A stretch of DNA of 64,000 nt from Microbulbifer sp. GL-2 (GTDB lineage Bacteria > Pseudomonadota > Gammaproteobacteria > Pseudomonadales > Cellvibrionaceae), in contig NZ_AP019807.1 of the NCBI RefSeq assembly GCF_007183175.1, forward strand, positions 1,181,001 through 1,245,000. Reading direction: 5' to 3'. A program made the translations under genes and the position numbers. The notes under the pieces are model-generated. The model was given only the letters and a program-made list of their open reading frames with translations. It was not told the origin of the DNA and made no database searches. Positions 45,204-54,964 of this stretch are shown here, in pieces; positions within the stretch are counted from its first letter, which is position 1, and every line of letters starts with the position of its first letter.

Positions 45204-46508
45204 CTACCAACCTGTGCTGGCTTCTTCTTGTGGTTGACCGCCCCAAGCAGCATCAGAAGCAGGCGCAGGCTCAGAAGTGGCAGACGCAGGCTCAGATGTA
45301 GCCGGTGCAGACGAAGGGGTGCTACTCGATACCGGTGGCGCAACGTAGCGCTGGGTATCGGTGCCATCCAGGCGCACTCCTGTGAGCTGGGAGTAGAGAG
45401 CGCGGGACTGTTCGTCCGGCAGCAACTCTGTCATCAATTCGGAAACCGTCATTCGACCCCACCCTATAAGTCTCTCCAAGCCGGGTGCCAAGGGAGTGTG
45501 GGGTTCGTAAGTGCGAAAATACTTGGCTGCCTGCTCCAGTAATCGAAGCGCATCCTCGCGCGATGACACCGGCCCTGTCGGCGCAGCAATAGCGTTGGCT
45601 ACCAGGGTTGCCGCAACATTTGGAACCGCTTCCCCTGAAACAGTCTCTCCTGCCTCAACTTCATCACTCTGTGCTGATTCCGCCTCAGCCAGGGCGGCTA
45701 TCGATTCTAACTGGGCCTTGTATATAAACCTGGCTGTGCGCGTTACCTCATCCAACAATGAGGAAACATTTGTCGAGGGTGGTGCATCATGGCCACAACT
45801 TTTGCGCAGGGTGTCGTTTATGTTTTTATAGTGGGCCGCACAGGACTCAATAGTCTCAATCAGGTTTTGAGCCCAGTCATTGCTCGCGCTGTTCACACAC
45901 AGGTTGACGTCTTCAAGGCTGTAGCCCAGGGTTTCAATTCGTGCGGCCTTAGCATCGTCATCAGCAATTCGATCGGCATCGCGCGCCTGCTGGTGCTGGA
46001 AGAACGAAAAATCACCGTAGTCCCCCTCAGGCGTCACCGGAGCACTGCGGATCGGCATCAACAGGGTACCATCACCACCGTCGCCATTGAGGCCAGTCAG
46101 CGGGGCTACTTTGGTCTCTATGCCGTCTTCATCGGGTAGTGGATACAGGCCGTCCCAAAAATTTTCAATCAACTGGTCGATCAGCTGGAAACCATCTCGC
46201 AAGCCAGTAAAGCCGTGCAGACGGATAAGTGCCTCGGTGTACCAGCTGGCCACCTCCAGATCCTTGCCTTTCTTGGTGAGAATCTTTTCGGCAGATTTGG
46301 CTACATCTCGCCAGGGTGCCAGCAGATCAGTATCTGCTACATCAAACATAGCCGAGCGCTCTGCGGCCCGGGCACTGTTGCGCGCATCCTTGATGGAGTA
46401 GTAGTCCGAAGTCGGCGAGCGATCCTCCCGAATATCCTCTCCCGCCGGGCTATCCGAGGAGATCGGGGCAGTAAGTTCTTCGATATTTATTGTATTTGGG
46501 AATGCCAT
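45204..46508 (-). CDS. tssA: T6SS assembly protein TssA
   Basis: 434 residues with an ImpA_N domain (DSPAGEDIREDRSPTSDYYS; LEVASWYTEALIRLHGFTGL; FWDGLYPLPDEDG). The middle is helical and the conserved short C-terminal part (RLIGWGRMTVSELMTELLPD) is followed by a Pro/Ser/Ala tail. TssA primes baseplate and then sheath/tube polymerisation. The length and C-terminus fit the short, TssA1-like type rather than TagA-type. First gene of its operon; the 230 bases upstream are AT-rich and should hold its promoter, but I find no convincing hexamers. Confidence 0.93.
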   Translation of the reverse strand: MAFPNTINIEELTAPISSDSPAGEDIREDRSPTSDYYSIKDARNSARAAERSAMFDVADTDLLAPWRDVAKSAEKILTKKGKDLEVASWYTEALIRLHGFTGLRDGFQLIDQLIENFWDGLYPLPDEDGIETKVAPLTGLNGDGGDGTLLMPIRSAPVTPEGDYGDFSFFQHQQARDADRIADDDAKAARIETLGYSLEDVNLCVNSASNDWAQNLIETIESCAAHYKNINDTLRKSCGHDAPPSTNVSSLLDEVTRTARFIYKAQLESIAALAEAESAQSDEVEAGETVSGEAVPNVAATLVANAIAAPTGPVSSREDALRLLEQAAKYFRTYEPHTPLAPGLERLIGWGRMTVSELMTELLPDEQSRALYSQLTGVRLDGTDTQRYVAPPVSSSTPSSAPATSEPASATSEPAPASDAAWGGQPQEEASTGW

Positions 46509-46616
46509 GAAATAAGTCCCTTCTACCGAAACAATTCCTTCAATTAGAATCTCGAGAAGAGTACACGTTGTAAAGATCTAATCAAGGCAAATGACACGAT
46601 GAGCCAACAATACCCG

Positions 46617-46636
46617 AAAAAAAGTGCACGCAGCAC
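46617..46636 (-). terminator. Possible weak terminator upstream of tssA
   Basis: GTGC/GCAC with a 5-base loop (46624-46636) followed by seven T on the minus strand. The stem has only four pairs, so confidence is low. If real it would close the tagH-to-46742 operon before tssA. Confidence 0.3.
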
Positions 46637-46741
46637 AAAGGTGGACGAATTATTTTTGTTAAATTTTTACTATTTGGACTTTTATTCAGGTCAATTACAC
46701 GGCGATTACAGCTGAGCCCTTATTTTCTGCGGTTTCCACTT

Positions 46742-47476
46742 TTACCCTTGTGATTGAAAAGTTGCCACTACCTGAATAAATTCGGTTTTACTCTGTGTAA
46801 AGCCTTGTAAGTCAGTCCATAGGAACAGGGTATAAAAGCTCTGTGTGCTCTGGAAAAAAGCCACCAAGTACTGCACAGAATCCCGGCCGATATTTGCACG
46901 CATTTCATACAGGATACCGGTTTGCCATGCACGCTCGATCAACTCGGGTCCATACAGCAGTTCCCCACCGGCGACCTTGCCCAGACACTGTTTCATCTGT
47001 GCCTCACCGTAATCGGCAAGTGTCAGCTCAGCGGGAAGCTCTGAGCGATCCTGAGCCAAAACAATCAGGTAGCGATTGGCCTCAATATTGCCTGCCTGAA
47101 TCACGGCACTGGGATTCAGGTTGTCACATGAATGCCAGCTTCGCGGTGCGCTGATGGAAATATCAGGATCTGTTGTGTGCAGCTTGCCCAGAACAACCGG
47201 TAGCTCTGGCTCACCACTTTCACTGGATACCCTGGTGCAGTGTAAAAGCTCAACATCTATAAACAATTGGGAGTGCCAACCAGAATTCCACAATTTGTGC
47301 ATAAATCGACAGACATCCGCCCTGTCACTACTTTTCTTTAACTGGGATCTGGAACTGGCCATTAGGGCTTTTATTTGACTGAAACTAAAGCCAAATTCAC
47401 TCCCCAGTGCCGCAATTGCCCGGCGCCGTTCAAAATGTTTCCTGATTTCCCCTGTAAATACCACAACGTACGACAT
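46742..47476 (-). CDS. Uncharacterised T6SS-operon protein
   Basis: 244 residues, no signal peptide or membrane segment; I do not recognise it with confidence. The first 70 residues (VVVFTGEI...F.V..IKALM...KKSSDRADVCRFMHKLWNSGW) have the layout of a small helical domain found at the start of other uncharacterised bacterial proteins: a short strand, a GEI turn, then two helices and a KK-D motif. The C-terminal 110 residues (RYLIVLAQDRSELPAELTLADY through YTLFLWTDLQGF) resemble the DcrB/DUF1795 or PsbP-like fold, some members of which occur near T6SS genes. Last gene of the tagH-tssJKLM-tagF-sapC operon; 171 bases separate it from the SapC-like gene. ATG at 47474-47476 with AAGGG upstream. Confidence 0.7.
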   Translation of the reverse strand: MSYVVVFTGEIRKHFERRRAIAALGSEFGFSFSQIKALMASSRSQLKKSSDRADVCRFMHKLWNSGWHSQLFIDVELLHCTRVSSESGEPELPVVLGKLHTTDPDISISAPRSWHSCDNLNPSAVIQAGNIEANRYLIVLAQDRSELPAELTLADYGEAQMKQCLGKVAGGELLYGPELIERAWQTGILYEMRANIGRDSVQYLVAFFQSTQSFYTLFLWTDLQGFTQSKTEFIQVVATFQSQG

Positions 47477-47647
47477 ACCTTATAACCCTTGCTTCCTGCA
47501 GCGATTGATAGGTGGGCAACCTCTGGACACGATCTATGTGCCCTGCCAACAAACGACATCAGCCCTGGAGCATACCGTCGATCAAATACCATTTTTCCAA
47601 CCCAATTAACCTACTGGATATTGGGCTCTTTTATACGATCAGATAAA

Positions 47648-48373
47648 TTAATGCAGAGAACGCGCATGATATTTATTGAACAGATGGCTCAAGTTCCCAG
47701 ACTGCTTCAGACTGAAAATATGTGCATAGATATATGCCAAATAACCACACTTTCGCAAAGTTAAAATGTCGCGTCCGTTCAATTCATTCAAGCGCTTCTC
47801 AGAAATACAGAAAACCCCGCTAAGCTGGTGTTTTGTATTGCCTGGCAGATCCACCAGTACCACCTGTTCCTGTAGCAGGTCCATCTCGATGAGGCAGTGG
47901 ATAAATTCCTTGCCCTGCATCTTTTGCTGGTGAATTTTTTGCAGTAGATCCCTCGCACTTGCCAAATGCTGGCTGGGCTCGCCGCTTTCTTTAAATAATT
48001 TATGTCCTGACCCACGGGGCTCCGCCGGCGACAACGCTGAAGAATCGATACAGACCACTGCACTTTTTGGATTATTGTCCCTGTACTGCAGGTAAAAAGG
48101 GTACGCTCTCAAGGTTGCCGGTATATAGTTTCCCTGCCATTTCCCCTCCTGCCAAAATAGATTCTTACCGGGTTTGATACCCAACATGGCACAACTCTCC
48201 AGGCGCTCACCGTCCTTTGACTTGGCAAAGACAATTGGGCAGTCCCCCGCAACCGCGTGGAATTCGGCCGGGTATACTGGACAGATATGCTGGCTATCGC
48301 TGTTAGAAAGTTTGCCGGCCTCAAAACTATGCCAGCGGTGCTTGTTTTTATTTAGTACAACTATTTGTTTCAT
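47648..48373 (-). CDS. SapC-family protein
   Basis: 241 residues from ATG 48371-48373, preceded by GGAGGGAG; an upstream in-frame start at 48436 lies inside tagF and is less likely. Family features: KQIVVLNKNKHRWHSF, HICPVYPAEFHAVAGDCPIVF, MLGIKPGKNLFWQEGKWQGNYIP, ATLRAYPFYLQ and ALSPAEPRGSGHKLF. SapC proteins (named after a Campylobacter S-layer locus) have no established biochemical role and often sit near outer-membrane receptors or sugar-related genes. Finding one as a tightly spaced member of a tss operon, 35 bases after tagF, is unusual. No membrane segment is visible, so a cytoplasmic role is likely. Confidence 0.85.
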   Translation of the reverse strand: MKQIVVLNKNKHRWHSFEAGKLSNSDSQHICPVYPAEFHAVAGDCPIVFAKSKDGERLESCAMLGIKPGKNLFWQEGKWQGNYIPATLRAYPFYLQYRDNNPKSAVVCIDSSALSPAEPRGSGHKLFKESGEPSQHLASARDLLQKIHQQKMQGKEFIHCLIEMDLLQEQVVLVDLPGNTKHQLSGVFCISEKRLNELNGRDILTLRKCGYLAYIYAHIFSLKQSGNLSHLFNKYHARSLH

Positions 48374-48408
48374 CCTGTGGCTCCCTCCGTTTCTTACACC
48401 GCCGATGG

Positions 48409-49071
48409 CTACTGCCTTGCCCCCAACATGGAGCAATAGAATTCAGGACTCGGCAGTGATGGACACAACAAGCTGGTCGGAGCCAGGTGCTGTGACCCTT
48501 CACACCACCACAGGCTATAACTGGCAAAGCTCTTTCCGCACACTTGCCCCAGCAGCCCCGCATAACTACTTTCAATACCCGAACTATCACCACTGGATAC
48601 AAAAAAGTCGGACTGAGATCTCGCAAGCACTACCCTGCCCATCCCTTCAGGAACCTGGGCAAAGGCCTCAAACAAACGATCCGCATGCAGCATATTTTGC
48701 AAAGCGCTGACCGCCAGTTCGGACAATCCCTGGAACCAGTCTTTCGCTTGTGACATAAAGGCAAATGCATCAGTTGCCGGAGGCAGCGGCGCGGCGATCG
48801 TCAGCGGAAAATATCGGCCAACACTATCCACACTGGGAACAAGTATCCCCGCCCAGGCGCTTTCATCGATCACACCCTTTCCATGCACAAAACGCCAAAT
48901 CGGACTGGTCAAATAATAATCCAACCATTCGTCACCCATAATTTCCCGGGAGCCGTGTACAGCACGCTGAAGCCACTCATCCCACACACTGACAAAACTG
49001 CCGGGCAGCTGGCGTTGGATAAAATCCCCGTGCCCCGGCAGCTTGCCAAATATACCTATCGTGTTGTGCAA
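48409..49071 (-). CDS. tagF: T6SS post-translational regulator TagF
   Basis: 220 residues from TTG 49069-49071 with GGGGAG upstream; an ATG at 49134 inside tssM is an alternative. ImpM/TagF family: IGIFGKLPGHGDFIQRQLP, VWDEWLQRAV, DYYLTSPIWRFVHGKGVI, GILVPSVDSVGRYFPLTIA. In Pseudomonas and Agrobacterium TagF represses T6SS by sequestering the FHA protein, independently of phosphorylation. It follows tssM after 16 bases. The last 60 residues are poorly conserved. Confidence 0.92.
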   Translation of the reverse strand: MHNTIGIFGKLPGHGDFIQRQLPGSFVSVWDEWLQRAVHGSREIMGDEWLDYYLTSPIWRFVHGKGVIDESAWAGILVPSVDSVGRYFPLTIAAPLPPATDAFAFMSQAKDWFQGLSELAVSALQNMLHADRLFEAFAQVPEGMGRVVLARSQSDFFVSSGDSSGIESSYAGLLGQVCGKSFASYSLWWCEGSQHLAPTSLLCPSLPSPEFYCSMLGARQ

Positions 49072-49087
49072 ATCACTCTCTCCCCGT

Positions 49088-52000
49088 TCACAGGGTTTCC
49101 GGACACCGGTACCCTCGCAGCAGGCTGCGATCAAACGGATTATTTATATTGGAGGCAATCAGCCTGAACTGCGCCTTTCGCCCCTCTTCTGAGAAGGTCA
49201 CCAGTCTCTCTGCATTGCTGCGACCAGATTCCAAATCTGAACTGGCGAGAAGGCGGTACCATGCCCAGTCCCCTTCAAAATGCTTGCGGTGCACTGTTTC
49301 ATTCAGGTCTTCAAAAATAATCCTGGCCCTGTTGCTCTCACCTCCACGCCAGGTGAGTTTCTTGCTGGTCTTGGGCCCGTGGGAATAGGGAACTCGCTGA
49401 TCCCCCAATTCCAACTCAAACAGACGCACACTGGAATCCAGCTTGGTGGGCTCTATACGAAACGAATAGGATGCACTTTCTCCCGCAGCGAAAAAGGTCT
49501 TGCGAATTTTTTCTGCGCGGCGCAACTGTGACAATGTCTGTTTGGAAAGGCTCATACCCTGCCCTTCCACATACTTCACCCGCCAGTTTCTCGTATCAAC
49601 AAATGGCTTCAGGTATTCATCGACAAACTTCTGCTGAATACCCCCCGGTTTGAAATACTGGTTGAACTCCATAACCGGCACCTCCTGATCACGATCACTG
49701 CGCAGCGGGTAACGGTTGGCCAGGCTGTTCGCGTAACTGAGGTAGACCTCTTCGCGCCAAACTCGATTGAGGTGGCCTTTTGCCTTGGCCATCACCAGCG
49801 CCCAGGTGCTATCAGCGATATCGGTCAGCCATTTATCGAAGGGGGCGGGAGCGTTGGCGGCCTTGACCCTCAATTGCTTGATAGCGTCACCACCACCGGC
49901 AAAGCGGGCCTTGGCGCGAGCAAAAGCGGCCTCATTGGAATCGGGAGCACTATCAATCTCGGTCAGGTACTCCTGGATTTTGTTGATAGTGAGAAGGTAC
50001 TCCTGGACTCTCGCCGGCCTGCCCTTTTCACTCTGAGTGATGCGTTGTACTTCCTCGAAACGCACGTCGACAATATTGGGCTTGTAGTGATCTTTAAGGG
50101 CACCCGCAGCACCATCAAGTGCGGCGCCACCAAGTCTGCGTGTGGTGCTGGATACGGGCAACGGCACCCCTTTGGCATCGACCGATAACTCGGGACGCGG
50201 TGTCAGGCGGGTATTGTCCGAAGTGATTTCAGTCACCGCCAACAGTGGTGAGTACACTGGATCAGACAAAGTTGAGAGAACTTCCAGTGCCTCAGAAGTG
50301 CTCTTGAACCTCTGGATGCTGAAACCACCAAGAAAAGACTGCCATTGCTGCAGGTACTCTCCCAGATAAATTCGCTTCACGTCCTCGCCGAGTTTCTTGC
50401 GGTCAGCTTCGGTAAAGTCCTCACCACTGAGGTCCCCGCCATAAATCCAGCGCTCTTCAGCCATATTGGTCATCAGCTGGGAATCAGCTCCGAAATCCAT
50501 CTCCTTATATCCAGCTTTGGTGTACAGGAAGGGAATGCTGAAGCGGGAGTCATTGGCGCTCACACCAAAAACCTGCTGGGTATCGCCACCAATTTCCTGG
50601 TAGAGATCCACTGAAGTCTGACCCAAATCGCTATTTTGCAGCTGGGCGAAAAGCCTTTGCGGTACCGGGATGCGCCTCAATTGCTGGCGAGCACGCGCTA
50701 TCACCCGTTCATTCTGCTGAACACTCGCGGGTATCGGCTGAGCTAATAACTGGTCGAGGTGGTAGCGTAGATTTTCCTGCTCCTTTGCTTCTCCTGGCAA
50801 CTGGCGTTCCCAGCGCGAAGTGTAATAGGCCTCCACGCTGGCGATATCCAACTTATCCGGGTTAAAGAACATCAGGTAGGTCTTGAGCGTGCTGACCAGG
50901 GCCGGGTCCTCGCTGCCCAAGCGACTGAGATTACTCTCAATGTCGCGCAGCAGTGCCGGCAGGAAAACGGTATCCAATTTATGGCGGTAGAGTTTGTCCA
51001 CAGCTTGGTCGATGCGGTTGTCATACAGCCCCAAATTGGAAATCCAAGGGTGTTCCTCGCGATCGTATACAGATGTGGAGTGGCGTAGGGGCTCCAGCAT
51101 TTCCAGGGCGCTCACAGGCGTAGGTCTCTTGCCCTTGAGTTCAACCTCGGCCTGCTGATAGGCAGCAAGGTTATCGTTAACTTCCGCCATGGACAGTTTG
51201 TTCGAGGCCAGGCTGCCACTCCAGAGGAAAATCGACCCAACAAATACTACCGCCAAAGTGACATACACTCCTCTGCGCAACCACTGGTTGGCGGTTTCCA
51301 CCCTGCGATTGACACCAACCAGCTCAGCTTCGGGAAAGATGACGTCCTTTAGCAGGCGTTGCAGGAAGAAGCTTTTGCCCGCCCCCTGGAATTTACTCCC
51401 GGCACTGCGCTCCAGGCCAAAGTCAGCCGTTACCGAGGCCATCATACGATCGACCGGACTGCCCTCCTGAGTGCCACTGGTGAAGTAGATCCCCCGAACC
51501 ATGGGCACGGTTTCGTAGCGGTTCGGTTCAAAGGACTGCTTAACAAAATCTGTCAGAATGTCCGACAGACTTTCCATGCGTGCGGGGAAACCTTGCAGCA
51601 AAGCGCGCTTCTCAACATTGCGTTCCTGGTGAACCCGCCACAGGACACGCTGGTTCAGTCGCTCAATCAACTGACCGAATTCCGCCTTGAAGTTATCGAT
51701 GGGCGCACCTGCTGTAGCATTCGCCTCTCGTGGGAAACTCACACCCCAGACCTGCTCACGCTCGGCCTGGGACAGGTTGTCAAAAAACTCGCTGAAACCC
51801 GCAACCAAATCACACTTGGTAAATGTGAGATAAATTGGGAATCGGATTCCCAGCTCCTGCTGTAATTCATTCACGCGCTGGCGAATAGTCTTCGCCTGGT
51901 GCTGGCGTTGCTCTTCAGTCTGTACCATCAGGTCTTGCAAACTGATGGCAACCATGGCCCCGTTGATCGGTCGGCGACGGCGATAGCGCTTGAGTAGACT

Positions 52001-52627
52001 CAGAAATGCCTTCCAGGCGCTGTTGTCATAGACCCGGTGGCTATCCTGGGTAGTGTAACGGCCGGCGGTATCAATCAACACTGCATCGTTGGTAAACCAC
52101 CAGTCGCAGTTGCGCGTACCGCCGACACCACCGAGAGCCTCTTTACCGTGACTTTGTGCAAGGGGAAACTCCAGACCAGAGTTCACCAGGGCCGTGGTTT
52201 TACCGCACCCGGGCGGGCCAATAATGATGTACCAGGGCAGCTGATACAGGGATACCTTGCCTTTGTCGGACTTGAAGCGGGCGTTGCGCAGCACTTCCAT
52301 AGCCTCGCGGAAACGCCCGGACAGAGCATCCAGCTCTTCGCGGGAGTGCTCCTCGTCAGGGTCCTGCGCAGCCTCCTGGGACTCCTCAATGCCCTTGATT
52401 AACGCCTGATTCTGGCGTCGTTCCACCAGCCACTGACTCAGGTTCCATACCAGCCAGATAGCAAAGATAAATACAATGATGGTGATGCGAATGGTGGGCG
52501 AAAGCGTGGCATTGTCACTGCCGAACTTGATGTAATCCGCCCCAAACCAAATAAGGACGGACAGGGCCGACAAGCCGATCAGTCCAAGCACCCATTTGTT
52601 GGTAAAAAAGTCGCGCAAGCGTTTCAT
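49088..52627 (-). CDS. tssM: T6SS membrane complex protein TssM (IcmF)
   Basis: 1179 residues from ATG 52625-52627 (GGAG six bases upstream). An ATG at 52639 would add four residues but is too close to its own SD. Two N-terminal transmembrane helices, then a cytoplasmic NTPase-like domain with Walker A GPPGCGKTTAL and DTAGRY, IYLTFTKCDLVAGF, a third helix (VYVTLAVVFVGSIFLWSG) and a long periplasmic region that binds TssJ. Walker A is intact. With TssL and TssJ it forms the trans-envelope complex. Confidence 0.96.
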   Translation of the reverse strand: MKRLRDFFTNKWVLGLIGLSALSVLIWFGADYIKFGSDNATLSPTIRITIIVFIFAIWLVWNLSQWLVERRQNQALIKGIEESQEAAQDPDEEHSREELDALSGRFREAMEVLRNARFKSDKGKVSLYQLPWYIIIGPPGCGKTTALVNSGLEFPLAQSHGKEALGGVGGTRNCDWWFTNDAVLIDTAGRYTTQDSHRVYDNSAWKAFLSLLKRYRRRRPINGAMVAISLQDLMVQTEEQRQHQAKTIRQRVNELQQELGIRFPIYLTFTKCDLVAGFSEFFDNLSQAEREQVWGVSFPREANATAGAPIDNFKAEFGQLIERLNQRVLWRVHQERNVEKRALLQGFPARMESLSDILTDFVKQSFEPNRYETVPMVRGIYFTSGTQEGSPVDRMMASVTADFGLERSAGSKFQGAGKSFFLQRLLKDVIFPEAELVGVNRRVETANQWLRRGVYVTLAVVFVGSIFLWSGSLASNKLSMAEVNDNLAAYQQAEVELKGKRPTPVSALEMLEPLRHSTSVYDREEHPWISNLGLYDNRIDQAVDKLYRHKLDTVFLPALLRDIESNLSRLGSEDPALVSTLKTYLMFFNPDKLDIASVEAYYTSRWERQLPGEAKEQENLRYHLDQLLAQPIPASVQQNERVIARARQQLRRIPVPQRLFAQLQNSDLGQTSVDLYQEIGGDTQQVFGVSANDSRFSIPFLYTKAGYKEMDFGADSQLMTNMAEERWIYGGDLSGEDFTEADRKKLGEDVKRIYLGEYLQQWQSFLGGFSIQRFKSTSEALEVLSTLSDPVYSPLLAVTEITSDNTRLTPRPELSVDAKGVPLPVSSTTRRLGGAALDGAAGALKDHYKPNIVDVRFEEVQRITQSEKGRPARVQEYLLTINKIQEYLTEIDSAPDSNEAAFARAKARFAGGGDAIKQLRVKAANAPAPFDKWLTDIADSTWALVMAKAKGHLNRVWREEVYLSYANSLANRYPLRSDRDQEVPVMEFNQYFKPGGIQQKFVDEYLKPFVDTRNWRVKYVEGQGMSLSKQTLSQLRRAEKIRKTFFAAGESASYSFRIEPTKLDSSVRLFELELGDQRVPYSHGPKTSKKLTWRGGESNRARIIFEDLNETVHRKHFEGDWAWYRLLASSDLESGRSNAERLVTFSEEGRKAQFRLIASNINNPFDRSLLRGYRCPETL

Positions 52628-52680
52628 GAATAGCTCCATCTCCCCGGGCTCTGCCGCTCCGGGTCGGTTCGGTCCGAGTG

Positions 52681-53547
52681 TTACCCTTCCCCTTCCGGGG
52701 CTTCGCTGTCACTGCCTGTGAGATCTACAACGCGATCAGCTACCGGCGTTGTTGTTTCGTATAGCCACCAGCGATAGCCGCTATAAGTAGCGACCAACAG
52801 GCCCAAGGCAACACTCATAATGACCCACAGCGGTACATACTGGATCAAGCGCGACTTGCGCTCGACACAGCCTTGCCAGCGGGGGGACAAATCCCGATCC
52901 ATAGCCGGCTTGTGCTGTTCAATTGTGCGGTACAGCTCATCCCGTATCTGTTCAATCTGCTCGTGGCCGCGCTGTACCAGCCGGTACTTACCCTGGAAAC
53001 CGAGGCTCAGGCACAGATAGAAAAGTTCCAGCAGCTCCAAGTGAGAGGCCGGAGTTTCAAGCATGCGCTGCAGGATGGCGAAGCACTTCTCTCCACCGAA
53101 GGTTTCCTTGTGAAACAGGCTCAGCAGCGAGTGCTGGCTCCAGCCACTGGCGGTTCCCCAGGGGGTAGTGAGCACCACTTCATCCACCACAGTACACAAC
53201 AGATAGCGCGCAGTGAGAACCGACTCCGGAGTTAAAGCCAACTGTTTAGCCTCACGCTCAAATGCCTGAATCTCTTTGGTCAGGCGCTTGTGCAAATCCG
53301 GCACATTAGAGTGGTTCATGGTGGTACGCAGCTTGATAATCACGCCCAGCAACTTGGAGGCGGCGGAAACCAGTGGGTTCAGGCTGTTGCGAATCTGCAT
53401 ATCCACACTGCCGCCAGGACTGGCAAAAAACGGCTGCTGCGCGGCTGCTGCCGGCTGAGCCGGTGCTGCCGCACCCGGTGTGGGAATCATTACTGTCCTG
53501 TCACCCGCGTTAGGCGCCGAAGGTGGCGAAAAGCTGTCATTGCTCAT
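52681..53547 (-). CDS. tssL: T6SS membrane complex protein TssL (DotU)
   Basis: 288 residues. Pro/Ala-rich N-terminus, then the hook-shaped cytoplasmic DotU domain (NPLVSAASKLLGVIIKLR; ARYLLCTVVDEVVLTTPWG; LELLELFYLCLSLGFQGKYR) and a single C-terminal transmembrane helix (PLWVIMSVALGLLVATYSGY). It ends 45 residues later with no peptidoglycan-binding domain, so anchoring must come from elsewhere. Begins one base after tssK ends. Confidence 0.95.
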   Translation of the reverse strand: MSNDSFSPPSAPNAGDRTVMIPTPGAAAPAQPAAAAQQPFFASPGGSVDMQIRNSLNPLVSAASKLLGVIIKLRTTMNHSNVPDLHKRLTKEIQAFEREAKQLALTPESVLTARYLLCTVVDEVVLTTPWGTASGWSQHSLLSLFHKETFGGEKCFAILQRMLETPASHLELLELFYLCLSLGFQGKYRLVQRGHEQIEQIRDELYRTIEQHKPAMDRDLSPRWQGCVERKSRLIQYVPLWVIMSVALGLLVATYSGYRWWLYETTTPVADRVVDLTGSDSEAPEGEG

Positions 53548-53548
53548 A

Positions 53549-54886
53549 TCAGTTATTCCTTATCGCCCAGAGCTCCATAGTCAGCCCTGGGAATTCCGCT
53601 CCGAGGTGCACGGCGAAACCGCCAGAGCGCACCATCGCTTGCCACAGTTCACCGCTGCGCTCCAACTCGAAATAGGTAAACCCCGCATGATAGGGGATCT
53701 GTCGCGGCGCCACCGGTAAGGGGCGCATTTTCAAGCCGGGCAGCTGTGCGGAAATCAACTCGCGGATGGCCTCCACCGGTGCCACCTTGGACTGAGTGGG
53801 GAAACGGCTGCGCAGTAGATCACCTGGCATATCGGCTTTAGCGGCCATCACAAAGCTGGCACTCTTGAGCAGCGAAGGGTCGGTCACTGGTGCCACATAA
53901 ATACCAAACTTTCTCTGCACCAATTCCATAGGAATTGCGGTCTGTTCCAATACTGTGGAGAGAGACTGGCGCAATGCGGAAAACAGCCCGGAAAAGCTTA
54001 GCTGCAGGTTTTCGTGGGCGTAACCGGGAATATCCGGCGGTCGCTTGGTCGAGGAAGTGAAGGTAGACAGCTCACCGGCTAACTGCAGTAACTCTACAAA
54101 CAAGCTGTGCGGGTGCAGGCGCGGCTGTGAAGTAATCTGCTTCAATAATGGCTCGAAGCGGTTGATCACCTGCAACAACAGGTAATCCGCAATCTCCGCA
54201 GAACCACTTCTGCCGCTGTCGCTGAGGCGGTGCCCCAGCGCCGAACCACGGTGGTCGAGCAGGCCCTTAACCTCCTCGATATAGGCCTTGATCACCGCCG
54301 AGGTCTCGGTATTCAAAAGCGGCGGGATATAGTCGGTATCCAGCTCGACTGGTTTTTCCGGCTGGCGCTCACGTATACGGGCAATACCGATGGCAGCGTA
54401 ACCGCTCAGGTCATCACTCTCCAGTTTAAGGCAAACACGCAGCTTGCCCACCTGGATACGGGCGGACTCACCGGAGGCAGCGGCACTGTTGCGCGCATCG
54501 AAATTGGCCGTCTGGAAACGCGCCTGGGGGAAGTCCTCCTGGTCGCGGATAGACTCCTGGCTACCCGGGCGCTTCATCGGCACACACAGGAAAACTACTT
54601 CATCGCGAGCATTGACCGGTACATCCAGGACATCTGGTAAGTGCTCGTTTTCCGGCGCCAGAATGGGAGTACCATCGGGAAATATAGCGCGCACACGGGA
54701 AACCGAAATTTTCCCCATGGAAAGGGGCTCGCTGTCGATTCCCAGCTCAACCACACCCCAGGTATATGGACCCAATGAGGCAGTACGCGCCTCAATCAGT
54801 TGTTCGAGATAGCGATCCTGCTGTTGAAAGTGCTGCGGGCGCAAAAACATGCCCTCGCTCCAGATCACCTTGTTATTTGCCGACAT
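53549..54886 (-). CDS. tssK: T6SS baseplate protein TssK
   Basis: 445 residues, VasE/ImpJ family; trimeric connector between baseplate wedges and the TssL/TssM membrane complex. Features: VIWSEGMFLRPQHFQQQDRY at the N-terminus, LSFSGLFSALRQSLSTVLEQ, and the C-terminal neck/head region FVMAAKADMPGDLLRSRFP. Length normal. Confidence 0.96.
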   Translation of the reverse strand: MSANNKVIWSEGMFLRPQHFQQQDRYLEQLIEARTASLGPYTWGVVELGIDSEPLSMGKISVSRVRAIFPDGTPILAPENEHLPDVLDVPVNARDEVVFLCVPMKRPGSQESIRDQEDFPQARFQTANFDARNSAAASGESARIQVGKLRVCLKLESDDLSGYAAIGIARIRERQPEKPVELDTDYIPPLLNTETSAVIKAYIEEVKGLLDHRGSALGHRLSDSGRSGSAEIADYLLLQVINRFEPLLKQITSQPRLHPHSLFVELLQLAGELSTFTSSTKRPPDIPGYAHENLQLSFSGLFSALRQSLSTVLEQTAIPMELVQRKFGIYVAPVTDPSLLKSASFVMAAKADMPGDLLRSRFPTQSKVAPVEAIRELISAQLPGLKMRPLPVAPRQIPYHAGFTYFELERSGELWQAMVRSGGFAVHLGAEFPGLTMELWAIRNN

Positions 54887-54964
54887 AAGTCTTCCTTGTA
54901 AGGCCCGCCTCAGTTGATGCAGGACTTAAATAAAAGGGGGCTGATCAAAACGGCTGTCACCGCT

